NCBI GenBank assembly: GCA_003176045.1
Contig: PSRM01000352.1
Location: 1 to 38,219, forward strand
Reading direction: 5' to 3'
DNA: 38,219 nucleotides
Origin: Verrucomicrobiota bacterium
GTDB lineage: Bacteria; Verrucomicrobiota; Verrucomicrobiia; Limisphaerales; UBA8199
This document shows positions 23,715-31,931 of this stretch, piece by piece. The stretch's first letter is position 1, and each line of letters begins with the position of its first letter. The notes under the pieces were generated by a model, which was given only the letters and a program-made list of their open reading frames with translations, made no database searches and was not told the origin of the DNA. Position numbers and translations under genes: made by a program.

Positions 23715-24890
23715 ATGTGCTTGCCAGACTGCTGGTCGAGAACAAGACTCTCAAAGTCAATACACACATACCGCGCGCCGGAAGACATGAAACGCGTAAT
23801 CCAGATCTTGCGGGAGAACCACATCGAGTGCCTTCCAAATGAGAGGTTTACGCTAGATGTGGAGATGTTTCCTGAGAATGGCGAAGAGCATCGTTTTCCA
23901 AGTCAGGTACTTTTTGAATCACCTCTCTTGAAGAATGATAAAAAGGCCGTCCCGGAAGTCTCGAATTCGATGTTCCGGTTCTTTCTTGATGGATCGCAGC
24001 GGTGTTACCGGGTAATTGATGCGAGTTTTGGCGGTCGCTATCTGCCGATCTGCGCTGGGCAGATAGGAGTTGCCGTCGTGGAGCGAACAGATTCCGGCAA
24101 CTTCGTTCCTGTGAAGGACCTTACGAGCCTGGAATACCTTTTGGCAGTTCCGAAACTGATTGACGACGATAACGCCGCCGATTTGCAGGAGAAAATCAAT
24201 AGCCAGCTCGATCCGAAGTACAAGTTTCGGATTGTTCGATATGACCAGGACAGCGACGACGACAAAGATCCAGCGGACCTAGGCCGGGCCGTCATCCTGC
24301 ATGAGATGCACCTTTTGGAACTCTACACCATTCGCAAGATGATTCAGGCGAACCTTGTCCGACATGACAGTATGCTTGCGAAAGATGGAGGGCTTCAGTA
24401 CCGCGACAACAAGATCAAAGATTTGAATTTGAACCAGGACGATGCCGTTCAATTGCGTAATGTTGTGGGGTTGGCCAAAACTTTCAAGCCCAGCATGACC
24501 CTCGGCCAAGGGCGAGGAAGGCAAGATTTAGGGAATCTGATAAAAAACTTGGACTTTAAAGAGCGCACCACAGTGATCAGCCCCGATGCTAATGAGGCTA
24601 CCGCGCACGGGTGGTGGTATCTGCGTGTCAGGCCTAGAAGCAAGATTTACAGCCCTCTGCAAGGTATCATTAAGTTGGAGGTTTTCGCGGTGGACACGGT
24701 AGAAAAGGACGCCGGCATTTCGGAAGCCCGCGCTGATACGATCTCTAGCTACGTGCTGCGCGAAAGGAACGTTACACCATATAAGGCGGACCCTCGGTGG
24801 GCGAGTCACCTTTATCCAATTTATCTCACGGAAACTTACCTCCGTTCTTCTTTTGTTAGTGCCGAGCGGTTCAAAGCAATCATCTTCTAA
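23715..24890 (+). CDS. NurA-like nuclease
   Basis: The 391-residue product carries NurA-type landmarks: FRFFLDGSQ with the metal-binding Asp D92, an acidic helix (HEMHLLELYTIRKMI, E202), MLAKDGGLQYRD with D224 (the DGxL motif), a lysine after it (VVGLAKTF) and a C-terminal beta segment (HGWWYLRVRP...GIIKLEVFAV). NurA enzymes are 5' exonuclease/endonucleases with an RNase-H-like fold that work with the HerA translocase, whose gene follows after 12 bases. The start is uncertain: ATG 23715 opens the frame, but ATG 23787 (MKRVIQILRENH), just after GGAAG, is at least as likely. An Asp-rich insertion (DQDSDDDKDP) is unusual. In archaea the pair trims DNA ends for recombination; in bacteria HerA partners often serve in phage defence. 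Confidence 0.75.
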   Translation: MCLPDCWSRTRLSKSIHTYRAPEDMKRVIQILRENHIECLPNERFTLDVEMFPENGEEHRFPSQVLFESPLLKNDKKAVPEVSNSMFRFFLDGSQRCYRVIDASFGGRYLPICAGQIGVAVVERTDSGNFVPVKDLTSLEYLLAVPKLIDDDNAADLQEKINSQLDPKYKFRIVRYDQDSDDDKDPADLGRAVILHEMHLLELYTIRKMIQANLVRHDSMLAKDGGLQYRDNKIKDLNLNQDDAVQLRNVVGLAKTFKPSMTLGQGRGRQDLGNLIKNLDFKERTTVISPDANEATAHGWWYLRVRPRSKIYSPLQGIIKLEVFAVDTVEKDAGISEARADTISSYVLRERNVTPYKADPRWASHLYPIYLTETYLRSSFVSAERFKAIIF

Positions 24891-24902
24891 TCAAAGCCAT
24901 TT

Positions 24903-26594
24903 ATGCCAGAAAACAGCACCTGCATTGGTAAGGTTACCGCTACCCAGGAAAAGCCCACTACCTGCACGACAGTCAACTTCTGGCTGAAGCCCGACGTAGT
25001 CATTAGGCCCTTCGACATCGTTCGCATTGAACACATCTCACGAAATGGCAATGGCAAAAGTCATTCCTGCGCCATCGTGCGGGAACTGAGCTATATCACA
25101 GATAGCATGGGGCATCTGGCGAATTTTGTTTCATCTGATTTCGGGGATGTCACAGCGAAACCGATTAACGAGAGATTGGGAACGACTATCGCAGAGGCAG
25201 AAATCCTGAGTAATGATCAAAGCATCGAGATGCCGATTCGCGACGGAGCGGCCGTGGAATGGTGTGATCCCTCGGAAATTCGTGCCGCTTTGGGAGTCGA
25301 GCACCTAATTACGCCTATACCAGCGGGCTACATCCAAACTTCCAATGGAAATGAAATCCGGATCGACTTTGAGGCCAGGTATCTGGTGGGACCGGAGGCG
25401 GCTCACTTGAATATCTCCGGCATCTCCGGCCTAGCGAGCAAGACTTCCTACGCGATGTTTTTGTTGAGCGCGATCCAGCAGCAAATTGGCAGGGAAGTCA
25501 GCATCATACTTTTTAATGTGAAAGGTCCAGACCTGCTCGCGATTGATCAGGCCAATTCACAATTGAGCGAGCAAAACAAGAAGGAATGGACGAAATGTGG
25601 TTTGGAACCCAAGCCCCTGCAGAACGTGCGCTATCTTTACCCGTACGCCAAGCGAGGCCCCCACTTTACCTCATCCTACGCTCCGCCCGACGTGATAGGG
25701 ATGCAGCTTGAGCAAGGAATTGCGAGGAACTACTACTACGATGTGGCGACTTTCAAGGGCGGCGAGGAGGGAACAGAGGGCGAGGTTGGGCGCGACAAAA
25801 TGAGCCTGCTGTTTTCCGACATAGATGACCCCCAATCCACAATGGAAAGCTGTATCCACGCGCTTGGCGAGCTTGAGGCGGAAACTTGGGAAGGCTTGAG
25901 GGAGGAAATCCGCACCAAAACAGAGAGTGGACAAACTGGAAGAAAGGAAATCTCGGTTCAGTCTTGGCGTAAATTTAGCCGCTTAATCCAAACTCGCACG
26001 GACAACGACATCTTTGCAGCAGAGTATATCGGCGAGGATAGGCGGCAGACATTGATCATTGATGCCATTAGCCAGTTGCGGCCGGGCAGCGTGCTTGTCC
26101 TGGACATCGCACCGCTGCCTGATTATCTGCAATGCCTTGTGGTCGGGGACGTAATCCGAACCGTTTTTGACGCGAAATTGAACTTGTATCAAAAGATTTC
26201 GGCTCAAGAACTGGGCCGCGTAGTCATATTTGCCGACGAACTAAATAAGTACGCGCCTGCAGGCGCCGGCTCGAAGGATCGAACATTGACGCGATGGTTG
26301 CTTGAAATCACCGAACGGGGACGTTCACTCGGGGTTGTATTGTTCGGTGCTGAACAATTCCGCAGTGGTGTTCACGACCGAGTCCTCGGCAATTGCGGGA
26401 CAAATGCGTATGGACGCACAAACCCGGTGGAGATTTCGAAAGCTGCGGATTATCGACACTTGTTCTCGCAATCAAACAAATCGGCTGTAACACGGCTGAG
26501 TCAAGGGCAAATGCTCGTGCAGCATTCGGTATTCAACACTTCCCTTATCAAAGTTCGCTTTCCCTGGCCGGCGTACCGACAATTTTCGACTTAG
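24903..26594 (+). CDS. HerA-like hexameric DNA translocase ATPase
   Basis: The product has 563 residues. The N-terminal about 90 residues look like the HAS beta-barrel that docks NurA (IGKVTAT...VIRPFDIVRIEHI). The phosphate-binding loop is GISGLASKTS (residues 173-182), a HerA-clade variant with one extra residue and SKT in place of the usual GKT. Walker B is VVIFADELNKYAP (D445, E446), followed by an arginine-finger region LLEITERGRSLGVVLFGAEQFRS. It should form a hexameric ring pumping double-stranded DNA to the nuclease. It lies 12 bases after the NurA-like gene and eight bases before the GHKL gene, so all belong to one transcript. A VirB4/FtsK relative is the alternative, but the barrel, the NurA neighbour and the loop favour HerA. 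Confidence 0.82.
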   Translation: MPENSTCIGKVTATQEKPTTCTTVNFWLKPDVVIRPFDIVRIEHISRNGNGKSHSCAIVRELSYITDSMGHLANFVSSDFGDVTAKPINERLGTTIAEAEILSNDQSIEMPIRDGAAVEWCDPSEIRAALGVEHLITPIPAGYIQTSNGNEIRIDFEARYLVGPEAAHLNISGISGLASKTSYAMFLLSAIQQQIGREVSIILFNVKGPDLLAIDQANSQLSEQNKKEWTKCGLEPKPLQNVRYLYPYAKRGPHFTSSYAPPDVIGMQLEQGIARNYYYDVATFKGGEEGTEGEVGRDKMSLLFSDIDDPQSTMESCIHALGELEAETWEGLREEIRTKTESGQTGRKEISVQSWRKFSRLIQTRTDNDIFAAEYIGEDRRQTLIIDAISQLRPGSVLVLDIAPLPDYLQCLVVGDVIRTVFDAKLNLYQKISAQELGRVVIFADELNKYAPAGAGSKDRTLTRWLLEITERGRSLGVVLFGAEQFRSGVHDRVLGNCGTNAYGRTNPVEISKAADYRHLFSQSNKSAVTRLSQGQMLVQHSVFNTSLIKVRFPWPAYRQFST

Positions 26595-26602
26595 AGACAC
26601 CC

Positions 26603-28183
26603 ATGGCACAAGACGCCACACACATTCCAAAAGTCGGTGCGTTCGTACTCGAGACTCTAACCACCGGGATGTACACCAACGCGCTCGACGCGCTGCGCGA
26701 ATATGTTCAGAACTCGTTCGACTCGATTCAGAACGCGTCACGGACAAAGGCTTTGCCCCGTGGCGCAGGGAGAATCGATATCACGATAGACGACAAGAAA
26801 AAAGAGTTAAAAATCCGCGACAATGGACTCGGAATCCCGGCTGTGGATGTGCTGCCGCGGCTGATCAATATCGGAATGTCGGCAAAGACTATCGCAGATT
26901 CAGCCGGATTCAGAGGAATCGGCCGTCTTGCAGGGATCGCGTATTGCCAGCGGCTGATATTCCGGACCCGCGCGCATGGTGAACGCGAAATTCACGAGGT
27001 AACGTTCAGGTGCGACGACATTCGCAAAAGTATGTCCCCGGCGAAGCTTCAGACGGAAGAGGTGGCGGACGTTTTGCTTCAGTATACTGAATCAAAAAGT
27101 CAGAAGACAAACCACAGCGATGCTTTTTTTGAAGTAACAATGCATGGAATCGTTTCCGAGGAGCAGATTTTCTTGGATTGGCAACGAATCGAAGGCTATT
27201 TAGCTCAAGTAGCTCCAGTTAAATTCGATACGAACTCTTTCCCACGCACCGGGGATATCTACTCCTGGTTAAGAGGGCGGAGCATCCTGTTGCCGGAAAT
27301 AAGCCTTGTGATTCACGCTGGGGCCGTGAGGCAGGAGGTTTTCAAACCGTATCGAAAGCTCAGCTACAAAACTAAACAACAGAACCTGCCAATTAACGTA
27401 AAGGGGATAAGATTTTACCCCGAGAACGCTACCCCTGAATCGCCTTTCTGGCTCTGGTATGCAGACACAAACCTGCCAGGGATGTTCGGCGACGACTCTG
27501 TTGGTGGATTCCGGTTACGCAAAAACAATATAGCTCTGGGAATGGATGAAAGAATGGCAGAAATTTTCGCGGAGGTCTCCGATAGCAGTGCTCGTTTCAA
27601 CAGTTATTTTATAGGTGAGATCCACGTTCAGCACTCCGGGACAATTCCGAACGCGCGGCGCGACGGGTTTGAGGACAATACTGCCTGGACCGGGATACGT
27701 CAGGAGTTGGTCACATTCGCACGTGAGAGGAGCAAGGAAATTCGTGAATGTTCCAAAGACCGAAACATGGCGGTTGAGAAGGTACTGCGTCCTGTTGAAA
27801 AGCAGATCGAAGAAGCTGACAGAAAACGTGTCATCGGTTTCGCATCGAAAGATGAGCGTGAATCCTTTGGTCTGGCACTAGACAAAAGCCTCGACCGACT
27901 TAAGCGCGCGAAGAGCGGCGAGCGGAGTTCGGAAGAGGCAAGCCGGTTAGAGGATGCTCGCAAGCGCCTCGTTCAAACCAGAGAGACTCTGGACACTGTT
28001 CCCTTTATCGCTCAGAAACTGAATACATCGCTTGATCGGAAGCAGCGTAGAATTATTGCCGAGATTCTCGAATTACTTCATCAGGTACTAGATAGCGACT
28101 CTTTCGAACGAGCACGCAATGCGATCTCGTCCAAATACTCGTTAAAGGCAGAGTCTCCAAAAGAATCCGCGAACAAGCGTTGA
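26603..28183 (+). CDS. GHKL ATPase, MORC/Hsp90-like
   Basis: Translation most likely begins at ATG 26603, eight bases after the HerA stop. The frame is open back to 26393, but that part overlaps HerA and is not protein-like. The product has 526 residues. The N-terminal ATP-binding site shows the GHKL motifs: N-box ALREYVQNSFD (E33, N37), IRDNGLGIP (D73, G75, G77) and the lid loop GFRGIGRLAGIAYC (102-115). A second domain (about 200-370) resembles the S5-like transducer of MORC/Hsp90/MutL. The C-terminus (about 385-510) is Lys/Glu/Arg-rich and probably coiled coil. Such proteins dimerise on ATP and can clamp DNA. MORC-type ATPases are known from bacterial restriction-like loci. Its place between HerA and a radical SAM gene is unusual. 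Confidence 0.82.
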   Translation: MAQDATHIPKVGAFVLETLTTGMYTNALDALREYVQNSFDSIQNASRTKALPRGAGRIDITIDDKKKELKIRDNGLGIPAVDVLPRLINIGMSAKTIADSAGFRGIGRLAGIAYCQRLIFRTRAHGEREIHEVTFRCDDIRKSMSPAKLQTEEVADVLLQYTESKSQKTNHSDAFFEVTMHGIVSEEQIFLDWQRIEGYLAQVAPVKFDTNSFPRTGDIYSWLRGRSILLPEISLVIHAGAVRQEVFKPYRKLSYKTKQQNLPINVKGIRFYPENATPESPFWLWYADTNLPGMFGDDSVGGFRLRKNNIALGMDERMAEIFAEVSDSSARFNSYFIGEIHVQHSGTIPNARRDGFEDNTAWTGIRQELVTFARERSKEIRECSKDRNMAVEKVLRPVEKQIEEADRKRVIGFASKDERESFGLALDKSLDRLKRAKSGERSSEEASRLEDARKRLVQTRETLDTVPFIAQKLNTSLDRKQRRIIAEILELLHQVLDSDSFERARNAISSKYSLKAESPKESANKR

Positions 28184-28188
28184 TCAGC

Positions 28189-29637
28189 ATGAGAGTGCTC
28201 CTAGTTGAACCTGGTTATCGGTCGAAATTTCCGCCACTCGGATTGATGAGGATTGCCACGTATCACCGGAAGAGAGGCGACTATGTCGCCTTCGTTCGCG
28301 GCGAGAATGAGTGGGCTCGTACGCGACGATGGGATCGTATTTATGTCTCCTCCTTATTCACATGGGAACTCCCCCGCACAGCCGACACAGTTAATTGCTA
28401 CAACAAGTCGGTCAGCGAGGCGAAGGATATTTTTGTGGGTGGTGTGGCCGTAACGCTTTTCCCAAGCTACATAAAAGAGCGGTGTCAATGCACAGTAATC
28501 GAGGGGCCTCTTGACATGCCGGGGCGCCTGGGGCCGGGCTCGCCCGCCATTGCAAAGCTCGTCCCGGATTATAGCATCTTAGGGCGAGTGAAGCGCAAGC
28601 ATGAGTACTTTCCTCGAAATGCTTACTTCGTCCGTATTACAAAGGGGTGCATTCGTACGTGTTCATTCTGTGCTGTGCCGCGACTAGAGAAAGAGTTCGG
28701 GATAATGAGTCCGCTTAGGGAGCAAATCACGAAAGCGATTGCTGAGCATGGTGAAAAGCAACACTTGGTCGTGATGGATAACAACATACTTGGTATAGAA
28801 GGTGTCGAAGACATTTTCGAAGAAATCCAAGATTTGGGCTTCAAATCGGGTGCAAGACGTAAGGGCCGTGAACGGACTGTGGATTTCAACCAAGGACTGG
28901 ATGCTCGACTGATCAGCTCGAAACCCGCACTGGCTAAAATGCTTGCGTCCGTTTGCGTTTCGCCGATCCGTTTGGCTTTTGATTTCATCCAAATCAGACC
29001 CGCATACGAACGCGCTATTCGGCTACTCGCTGCCGAAGGCTTTCATGAGTTCACTAACTACATGCTGTTCAATTTCAACGACACTCCTCGCGACCTGTAC
29101 GACCGTCTGTGGGCCAATGCAAATCTTAATAAAGAGCTCGGAATTCGTATTACCGGATTTCCCATGCGGTTTATTCCGATGGACGATGTCAACCGTAGGC
29201 ACGTGGGGGCAGGATGGAAGTGGCGGTACCTGCGAGGCATTCAGTGTATTCTTTTGGCAACCCGGGGCCTGGTTAGCCCCAACCCTGAATTCATCAGCGG
29301 GGCATTCGGAGAGACTTTCGAAAAGTTTTTGGAGATTCTCTCGATGCCTGATCGATACATTATATACCGGTCACACTACGCGAACGATGGCGCTGCGGAC
29401 TGGCAGAAGGAATTCAATCGCTTGGATTCTGACCAGAAAATGAAGCTCCTCGATACTCTTCAAGAGCTGAACTCCTTTTGGCGAGAGCGCCCTGAGCGTT
29501 TAGCGCGCCTTCCAAAGGAGTTTCGGTCTATCATGGAACATTACTATCCAGGGGGGAATACTGCGCCCAAAACTCCGGAGGAAGAGGAATTGGCGCAGCA
29601 AGGAGTCTCAGTTGGGTATGACAGTGGCCCCGGCTGA
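28189..29637 (+). CDS. Radical SAM enzyme of the HerA-NurA operon
   Basis: The product has 482 residues. ATG 28189 is chosen, five bases after the GHKL stop; the frame also opens at TTG 28180 inside that stop. The N-terminus (MRVLLVEPGYRSKFPPLGLMRIATYHRKRG) resembles the cobalamin-binding-like Rossmann region of the B12 radical SAM class, though the histidine motif DxHxxG is not seen, so cobalamin use is doubtful. The [4Fe-4S] cluster motif is CIRTCSFC (C154, C158, C161), followed by a TIM-barrel-like region with HLVVMDNNILG and NQGLDARLIS, typical of this class. The C-terminal 120 residues are charged and of unknown role. Substrate unknown; in this setting a nucleic-acid or protein modification is plausible but not shown. 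Confidence 0.82.
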   Translation: MRVLLVEPGYRSKFPPLGLMRIATYHRKRGDYVAFVRGENEWARTRRWDRIYVSSLFTWELPRTADTVNCYNKSVSEAKDIFVGGVAVTLFPSYIKERCQCTVIEGPLDMPGRLGPGSPAIAKLVPDYSILGRVKRKHEYFPRNAYFVRITKGCIRTCSFCAVPRLEKEFGIMSPLREQITKAIAEHGEKQHLVVMDNNILGIEGVEDIFEEIQDLGFKSGARRKGRERTVDFNQGLDARLISSKPALAKMLASVCVSPIRLAFDFIQIRPAYERAIRLLAAEGFHEFTNYMLFNFNDTPRDLYDRLWANANLNKELGIRITGFPMRFIPMDDVNRRHVGAGWKWRYLRGIQCILLATRGLVSPNPEFISGAFGETFEKFLEILSMPDRYIIYRSHYANDGAADWQKEFNRLDSDQKMKLLDTLQELNSFWRERPERLARLPKEFRSIMEHYYPGGNTAPKTPEEEELAQQGVSVGYDSGPG

Positions 29638-29847
29638 GTTAAGTTCATACGCCCAAAGGGCGAGAACGGTTGAGTTCCTACGGCAAAGTTGCGAGGCAGA
29701 CCACTCCCCTCTGACTCCTCTCTGCGCCTTTTCGCATTCGCATCTTCGCGTCTTTGCGTTAAAGCCGTTCGCGTTATAGTCCTTCCGTACTTTTACTGAT
29801 GGGACAGTTTTTGTCCCACCCTCCCTGCTACGCTCAAACCAAAAACT
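29638..29847. other. Spacer with short tandem repeats and a stem-loop
   Basis: A small CGCCC-AAA-GGGCG hairpin (29650-29662) follows the radical SAM gene. About 29730-29775 is a degenerate short repeat (TTTTCGCATTCGCATCTTCGCG type). A GGGACA stem-loop follows just before the HTH gene. Confidence 0.5.
29800..29818 (+). promoter_or_regulatory. TGGGACA/TGTCCCA stem-loop before the terminase cassette
   Basis: This is a perfect 7-bp dyad (TGGGACA-GTTTT-TGTCCCA) 30 bases before the start of the HTH gene. It could be the binding site of that HTH protein, a short attenuator or part of a mobile-element end. Confidence 0.4.
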
Positions 29848-30213
29848 ATGAAACCACGATCTCCCAATTCCCATCCTTCATCTTCCGACTTCGATTTCTT
29901 CACCAGTATCGAGGATCAAGAATCCACCGCCCCGCCATCATCCACCATCCATCATCCATCATCTTCCCTCGATTCCCTCGGCGCCCTCTCCGACCTTATC
30001 CAACGTCTCGACCCAGGCCCGCCCACCCGCCCGCCAACACTCCTCACCGTCGTCCAGCTCTACTGCTTCAAAAACCTCACCGTCCCGCAGATTGCCCGCC
30101 ACTGCCATTGTTCGATCGCCACCGTTTACAACCGCCTCGCCCGCCTCCACGCCATCATCGGCCTCCATCCAAAATACTTCCGTGTCAAACTTCTTCAAAA
30201 ACCTCCAACTTAG
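29848..30213 (+). CDS. HTH DNA-binding protein of the terminase cassette
   Basis: The product has 121 residues. Residues about 1-45 are low-complexity Ser/Pro/His (HHPSS repeats) encoded by a CCATCATC-type short repeat. Residues about 65-100 are a helix-turn-helix resembling sigma-region-4 or terminase-small-subunit HTHs (VVQLYCFKNLTVPQIARHCHCSIATVYNRLARL). It begins the plus-strand cassette that ends with Mu-type terminase genes, so a regulatory or DNA-packaging role is possible. Base use is extremely C-rich on the coding strand, unlike the island to its left. The true start may be further in, beyond the repeat. Confidence 0.6.
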   Translation: MKPRSPNSHPSSSDFDFFTSIEDQESTAPPSSTIHHPSSSLDSLGALSDLIQRLDPGPPTRPPTLLTVVQLYCFKNLTVPQIARHCHCSIATVYNRLARLHAIIGLHPKYFRVKLLQKPPT

Positions 30214-30455
30214 AATCCACGCACACACCTATCTCGCTGGCTCACAATCATTTCGGCCCCCCGACGCATTCTAATTTAGAATTTCTCCCGTTTAGTAGAG
30301 AGAGGCGTGGTGTCTTCACCGCGCCCCGGAAGGACAGGAGTCGCGGACGGCCCCGTCCGCGTTCAGGTAGAGAGGCGCTAAGCAAAGGCGGGCTCGCCGC
30401 GCCGAAACGCAGTGAAGGCGGGCGCCCGCCAAACAGAAAAGGAGCAAAGAAAAAG
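30214..30455. repeat. Spacer packed with palindromes
   Basis: The spacer contains CGCGGACGG-CC-CCGTCCGCG (30342-30361, perfect), GGCGGGCGCCCGCC (30417-30430, perfect) and a 29-base segment 30394-30422 (CGCCGAAACGCAGTGAAGGC core) related to 33751-33779 (about 23 matches). A GGCGTGGTGTCTTCACCGCG hairpin starts at 30304. These look like pieces of the same palindromic families found inside and around the copper operon. Confidence 0.6.
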
Positions 30456-30896
30456 ATGCAACAAACAGCCAACACCAAATTCCGCGAACTTTACATCCAC
30501 CTGCCCGAGGCGCTCACCGCCCGGTTCGCCGCCACCCTCGACGCCGCCCTTCGCGACGGCTGGACCCGCCTGCCCCAGTCCAAAGAAGCCTCTCCGGACC
30601 CATTCGATTGGCACATCTACTACGTCTGCCGTAAACGCCGCAATCGGCCCGCTGCCCTCCTTGCCATCTACCGTCGCGATATAGACACGCTTTACGTGTC
30701 GAACATCGTCCCCAAAGACATCCGAGAACTCTCCAACGACCAATACAACTCCATCCTCCTCGACTTCCATCACAACGTCCTCCGCAACCTCAAACCCAAC
30801 TTCCCCCTCAAATTCCTCCTCACCTCCGACCAGGTACATCCTCCTATCCCAGTATCCGCGTCATCCGCGTCATCCGCGGTCAATTCGCGCTTTTAA
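30456..30896 (+). CDS. Unknown protein of the terminase cassette
   Basis: The product has 146 residues. ATG 30456 has the clearest ribosome site in the window (AAAGGAGC, about ten bases upstream); the open frame extends further 5' but that is repeat DNA. The central part (LYIHLPEALTARFAATLDAALRDGW ... FDWHIYYVCRKRRNRPAALLAIYRRD ... LSNDQYNSILLDFHHNVLRNL) looks like a small folded alpha/beta protein that I do not recognise. The last about 15 residues (VSASSASSAVNS) are encoded by a tandem ATCCGCGTC repeat (30854-30881), which suggests that the natural stop was lost or displaced by repeat growth. Confidence 0.6.
   Translation: MQQTANTKFRELYIHLPEALTARFAATLDAALRDGWTRLPQSKEASPDPFDWHIYYVCRKRRNRPAALLAIYRRDIDTLYVSNIVPKDIRELSNDQYNSILLDFHHNVLRNLKPNFPLKFLLTSDQVHPPIPVSASSASSAVNSRF
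30854..30881 (+). repeat. ATCCGCGTC 9-mer, three copies, translated
   Basis: There are three tandem 9-base units, the last with one extra base. They lie inside the 3' end of the preceding gene, so the array is translated as a Ser/Ala tail. A further degenerate tract (TTTGCGGCTTTGCAACTTTGC) follows at about 30903-30930. Confidence 0.7.
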
Positions 30897-30947
30897 ATTT
30901 CCGTTTGCGGCTTTGCAACTTTGCGTCTGCGTTAATTCCGATCCATC

Positions 30948-31766
30948 ATGAACAATAAATCCACCGACATTCCAGAATTCCAAAATCCCAGTATTCCAGC
31001 GGCTTCGCCCCCCACCATTCCATCGTTCCAGCATTCCAACACTCCAGCCGCTCGTTTGGGCAAAATCGCCCGCCTCCCACACGACATCCGCGAGCAAGTC
31101 AACATCCGCCTCCAAAACGGCGAATTCGGCCAACCCATACTCGACTGGCTCAACTCCCTCCCCGAAGTCCGCTCAGTCATTGCAGCCGAATTTGACGGCC
31201 AGCCCATCTCCCCCACAAACCTCACTCGCTGGAGACAAGGCGGCTACCGTGACTGGCTCGTAGGCCGCAGCGCGCTCGATCTCGTCGCCGGGCTCCACGA
31301 CCGCCTTTCCCTCGATCAACCCGATCTCTCCGGCCAATTCGCCACTAAACTGGCCCATTGCGCCGCTCTCCACTACGCCGCCTGCGCACAGAACGTCCTC
31401 TCACCCGAAGCCAAACCCGCCGACACACTCCAATTCCTGCGCCAGCTCTCAGCCGACATCACCCGCCTCCATCGCCCCGAACTCCATGCCCAACGGCTCG
31501 ACATCGAACGCCAACACCTCGACCTCGAACGCCAATGGCTCGCCCTGGAACAGGATAATTCCCGTAAGAAAACCGACACCGAATTCTGGGCCTGGACCAA
31601 ACGCGCCGACATCCAGGAAAAGCTCCACCCGAAGGACCAGGGCGGTTTTACCGACGAAACGCGCCAGCGCATTGAAGACGAATTCCACCTTTTCCCGAAA
31701 AACCGCCGCAAATACATGCGCAAAAAATGCGATACCCCGGCGCAATTCACCCGCAAAACCCCATAA
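30948..31766 (+). CDS. Mu gp27-like small terminase subunit
   Basis: The product has 272 residues. After a low-complexity head (residues 1-35, IPEFQNPSIP...IPSFQHSNTP, encoded by ATTCCA-type repeats) comes LGKIARLPHDIREQVNIRLQNGEFGQPILDWLNSLPEV...ISPTNLTRWRQGGYRDW. This is the pattern of the DUF3486/Mu gp27 family, whose members have a DNA-binding HTH and feed DNA to the large terminase. The middle is helical, and residues about 170-205 are a heptad-like Arg/Leu/Glu stretch (LDIERQHLDLERQWLALEQ), probably a coiled coil for oligomerisation. The C-terminus is basic. The large terminase gene follows after a 165-base repeat-filled spacer. Confidence 0.7.
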   Translation: MNNKSTDIPEFQNPSIPAASPPTIPSFQHSNTPAARLGKIARLPHDIREQVNIRLQNGEFGQPILDWLNSLPEVRSVIAAEFDGQPISPTNLTRWRQGGYRDWLVGRSALDLVAGLHDRLSLDQPDLSGQFATKLAHCAALHYAACAQNVLSPEAKPADTLQFLRQLSADITRLHRPELHAQRLDIERQHLDLERQWLALEQDNSRKKTDTEFWAWTKRADIQEKLHPKDQGGFTDETRQRIEDEFHLFPKNRRKYMRKKCDTPAQFTRKTP

Positions 31767-31931
31767 ACTTTAACGCTCATTTGCGCCCGTTTGCACCCGT
31801 TTGCACCCATTTGCACCAAAAACTTCCAAAAATTCTTTTTGCCATGTCTTTCTTTCCCGTGTTTCGCGTGTTTCGCGGGCACCTCTTCGTTCTTCTAATT
31901 CATAAATCATAATTCATAAATCATAAATTCC
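31767..31931. repeat. Spacer of tandem decamers and heptamers
   Basis: There are four perfect-register decamers YRTTTGCRCC at 31778-31817, a TTTCGCG[TG] tract at about 31855-31879, and two exact copies of the 14-mer AATTCATAAATCAT (four heptamers) at 31897-31924. The last ends seven bases before the GTG start of the large terminase gene, where a ribosome binding site should be. Confidence 0.8.

Noticed and set aside
26393..26602. 70-residue N-terminal extension of the GHKL ATPase
   Set aside because: It overlaps the HerA gene, lacks domain features, and ATG 26603 lies at the usual distance after the HerA stop.
29799..30896. Single 365-residue protein spanning the HTH gene region and the unknown gene
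   Set aside because: The 5' two thirds of this frame is Pro/Arg/His-rich, overlaps the HTH gene in another frame and runs through palindromic repeats; only the part from ATG 30456 with a good ribosome site looks real.
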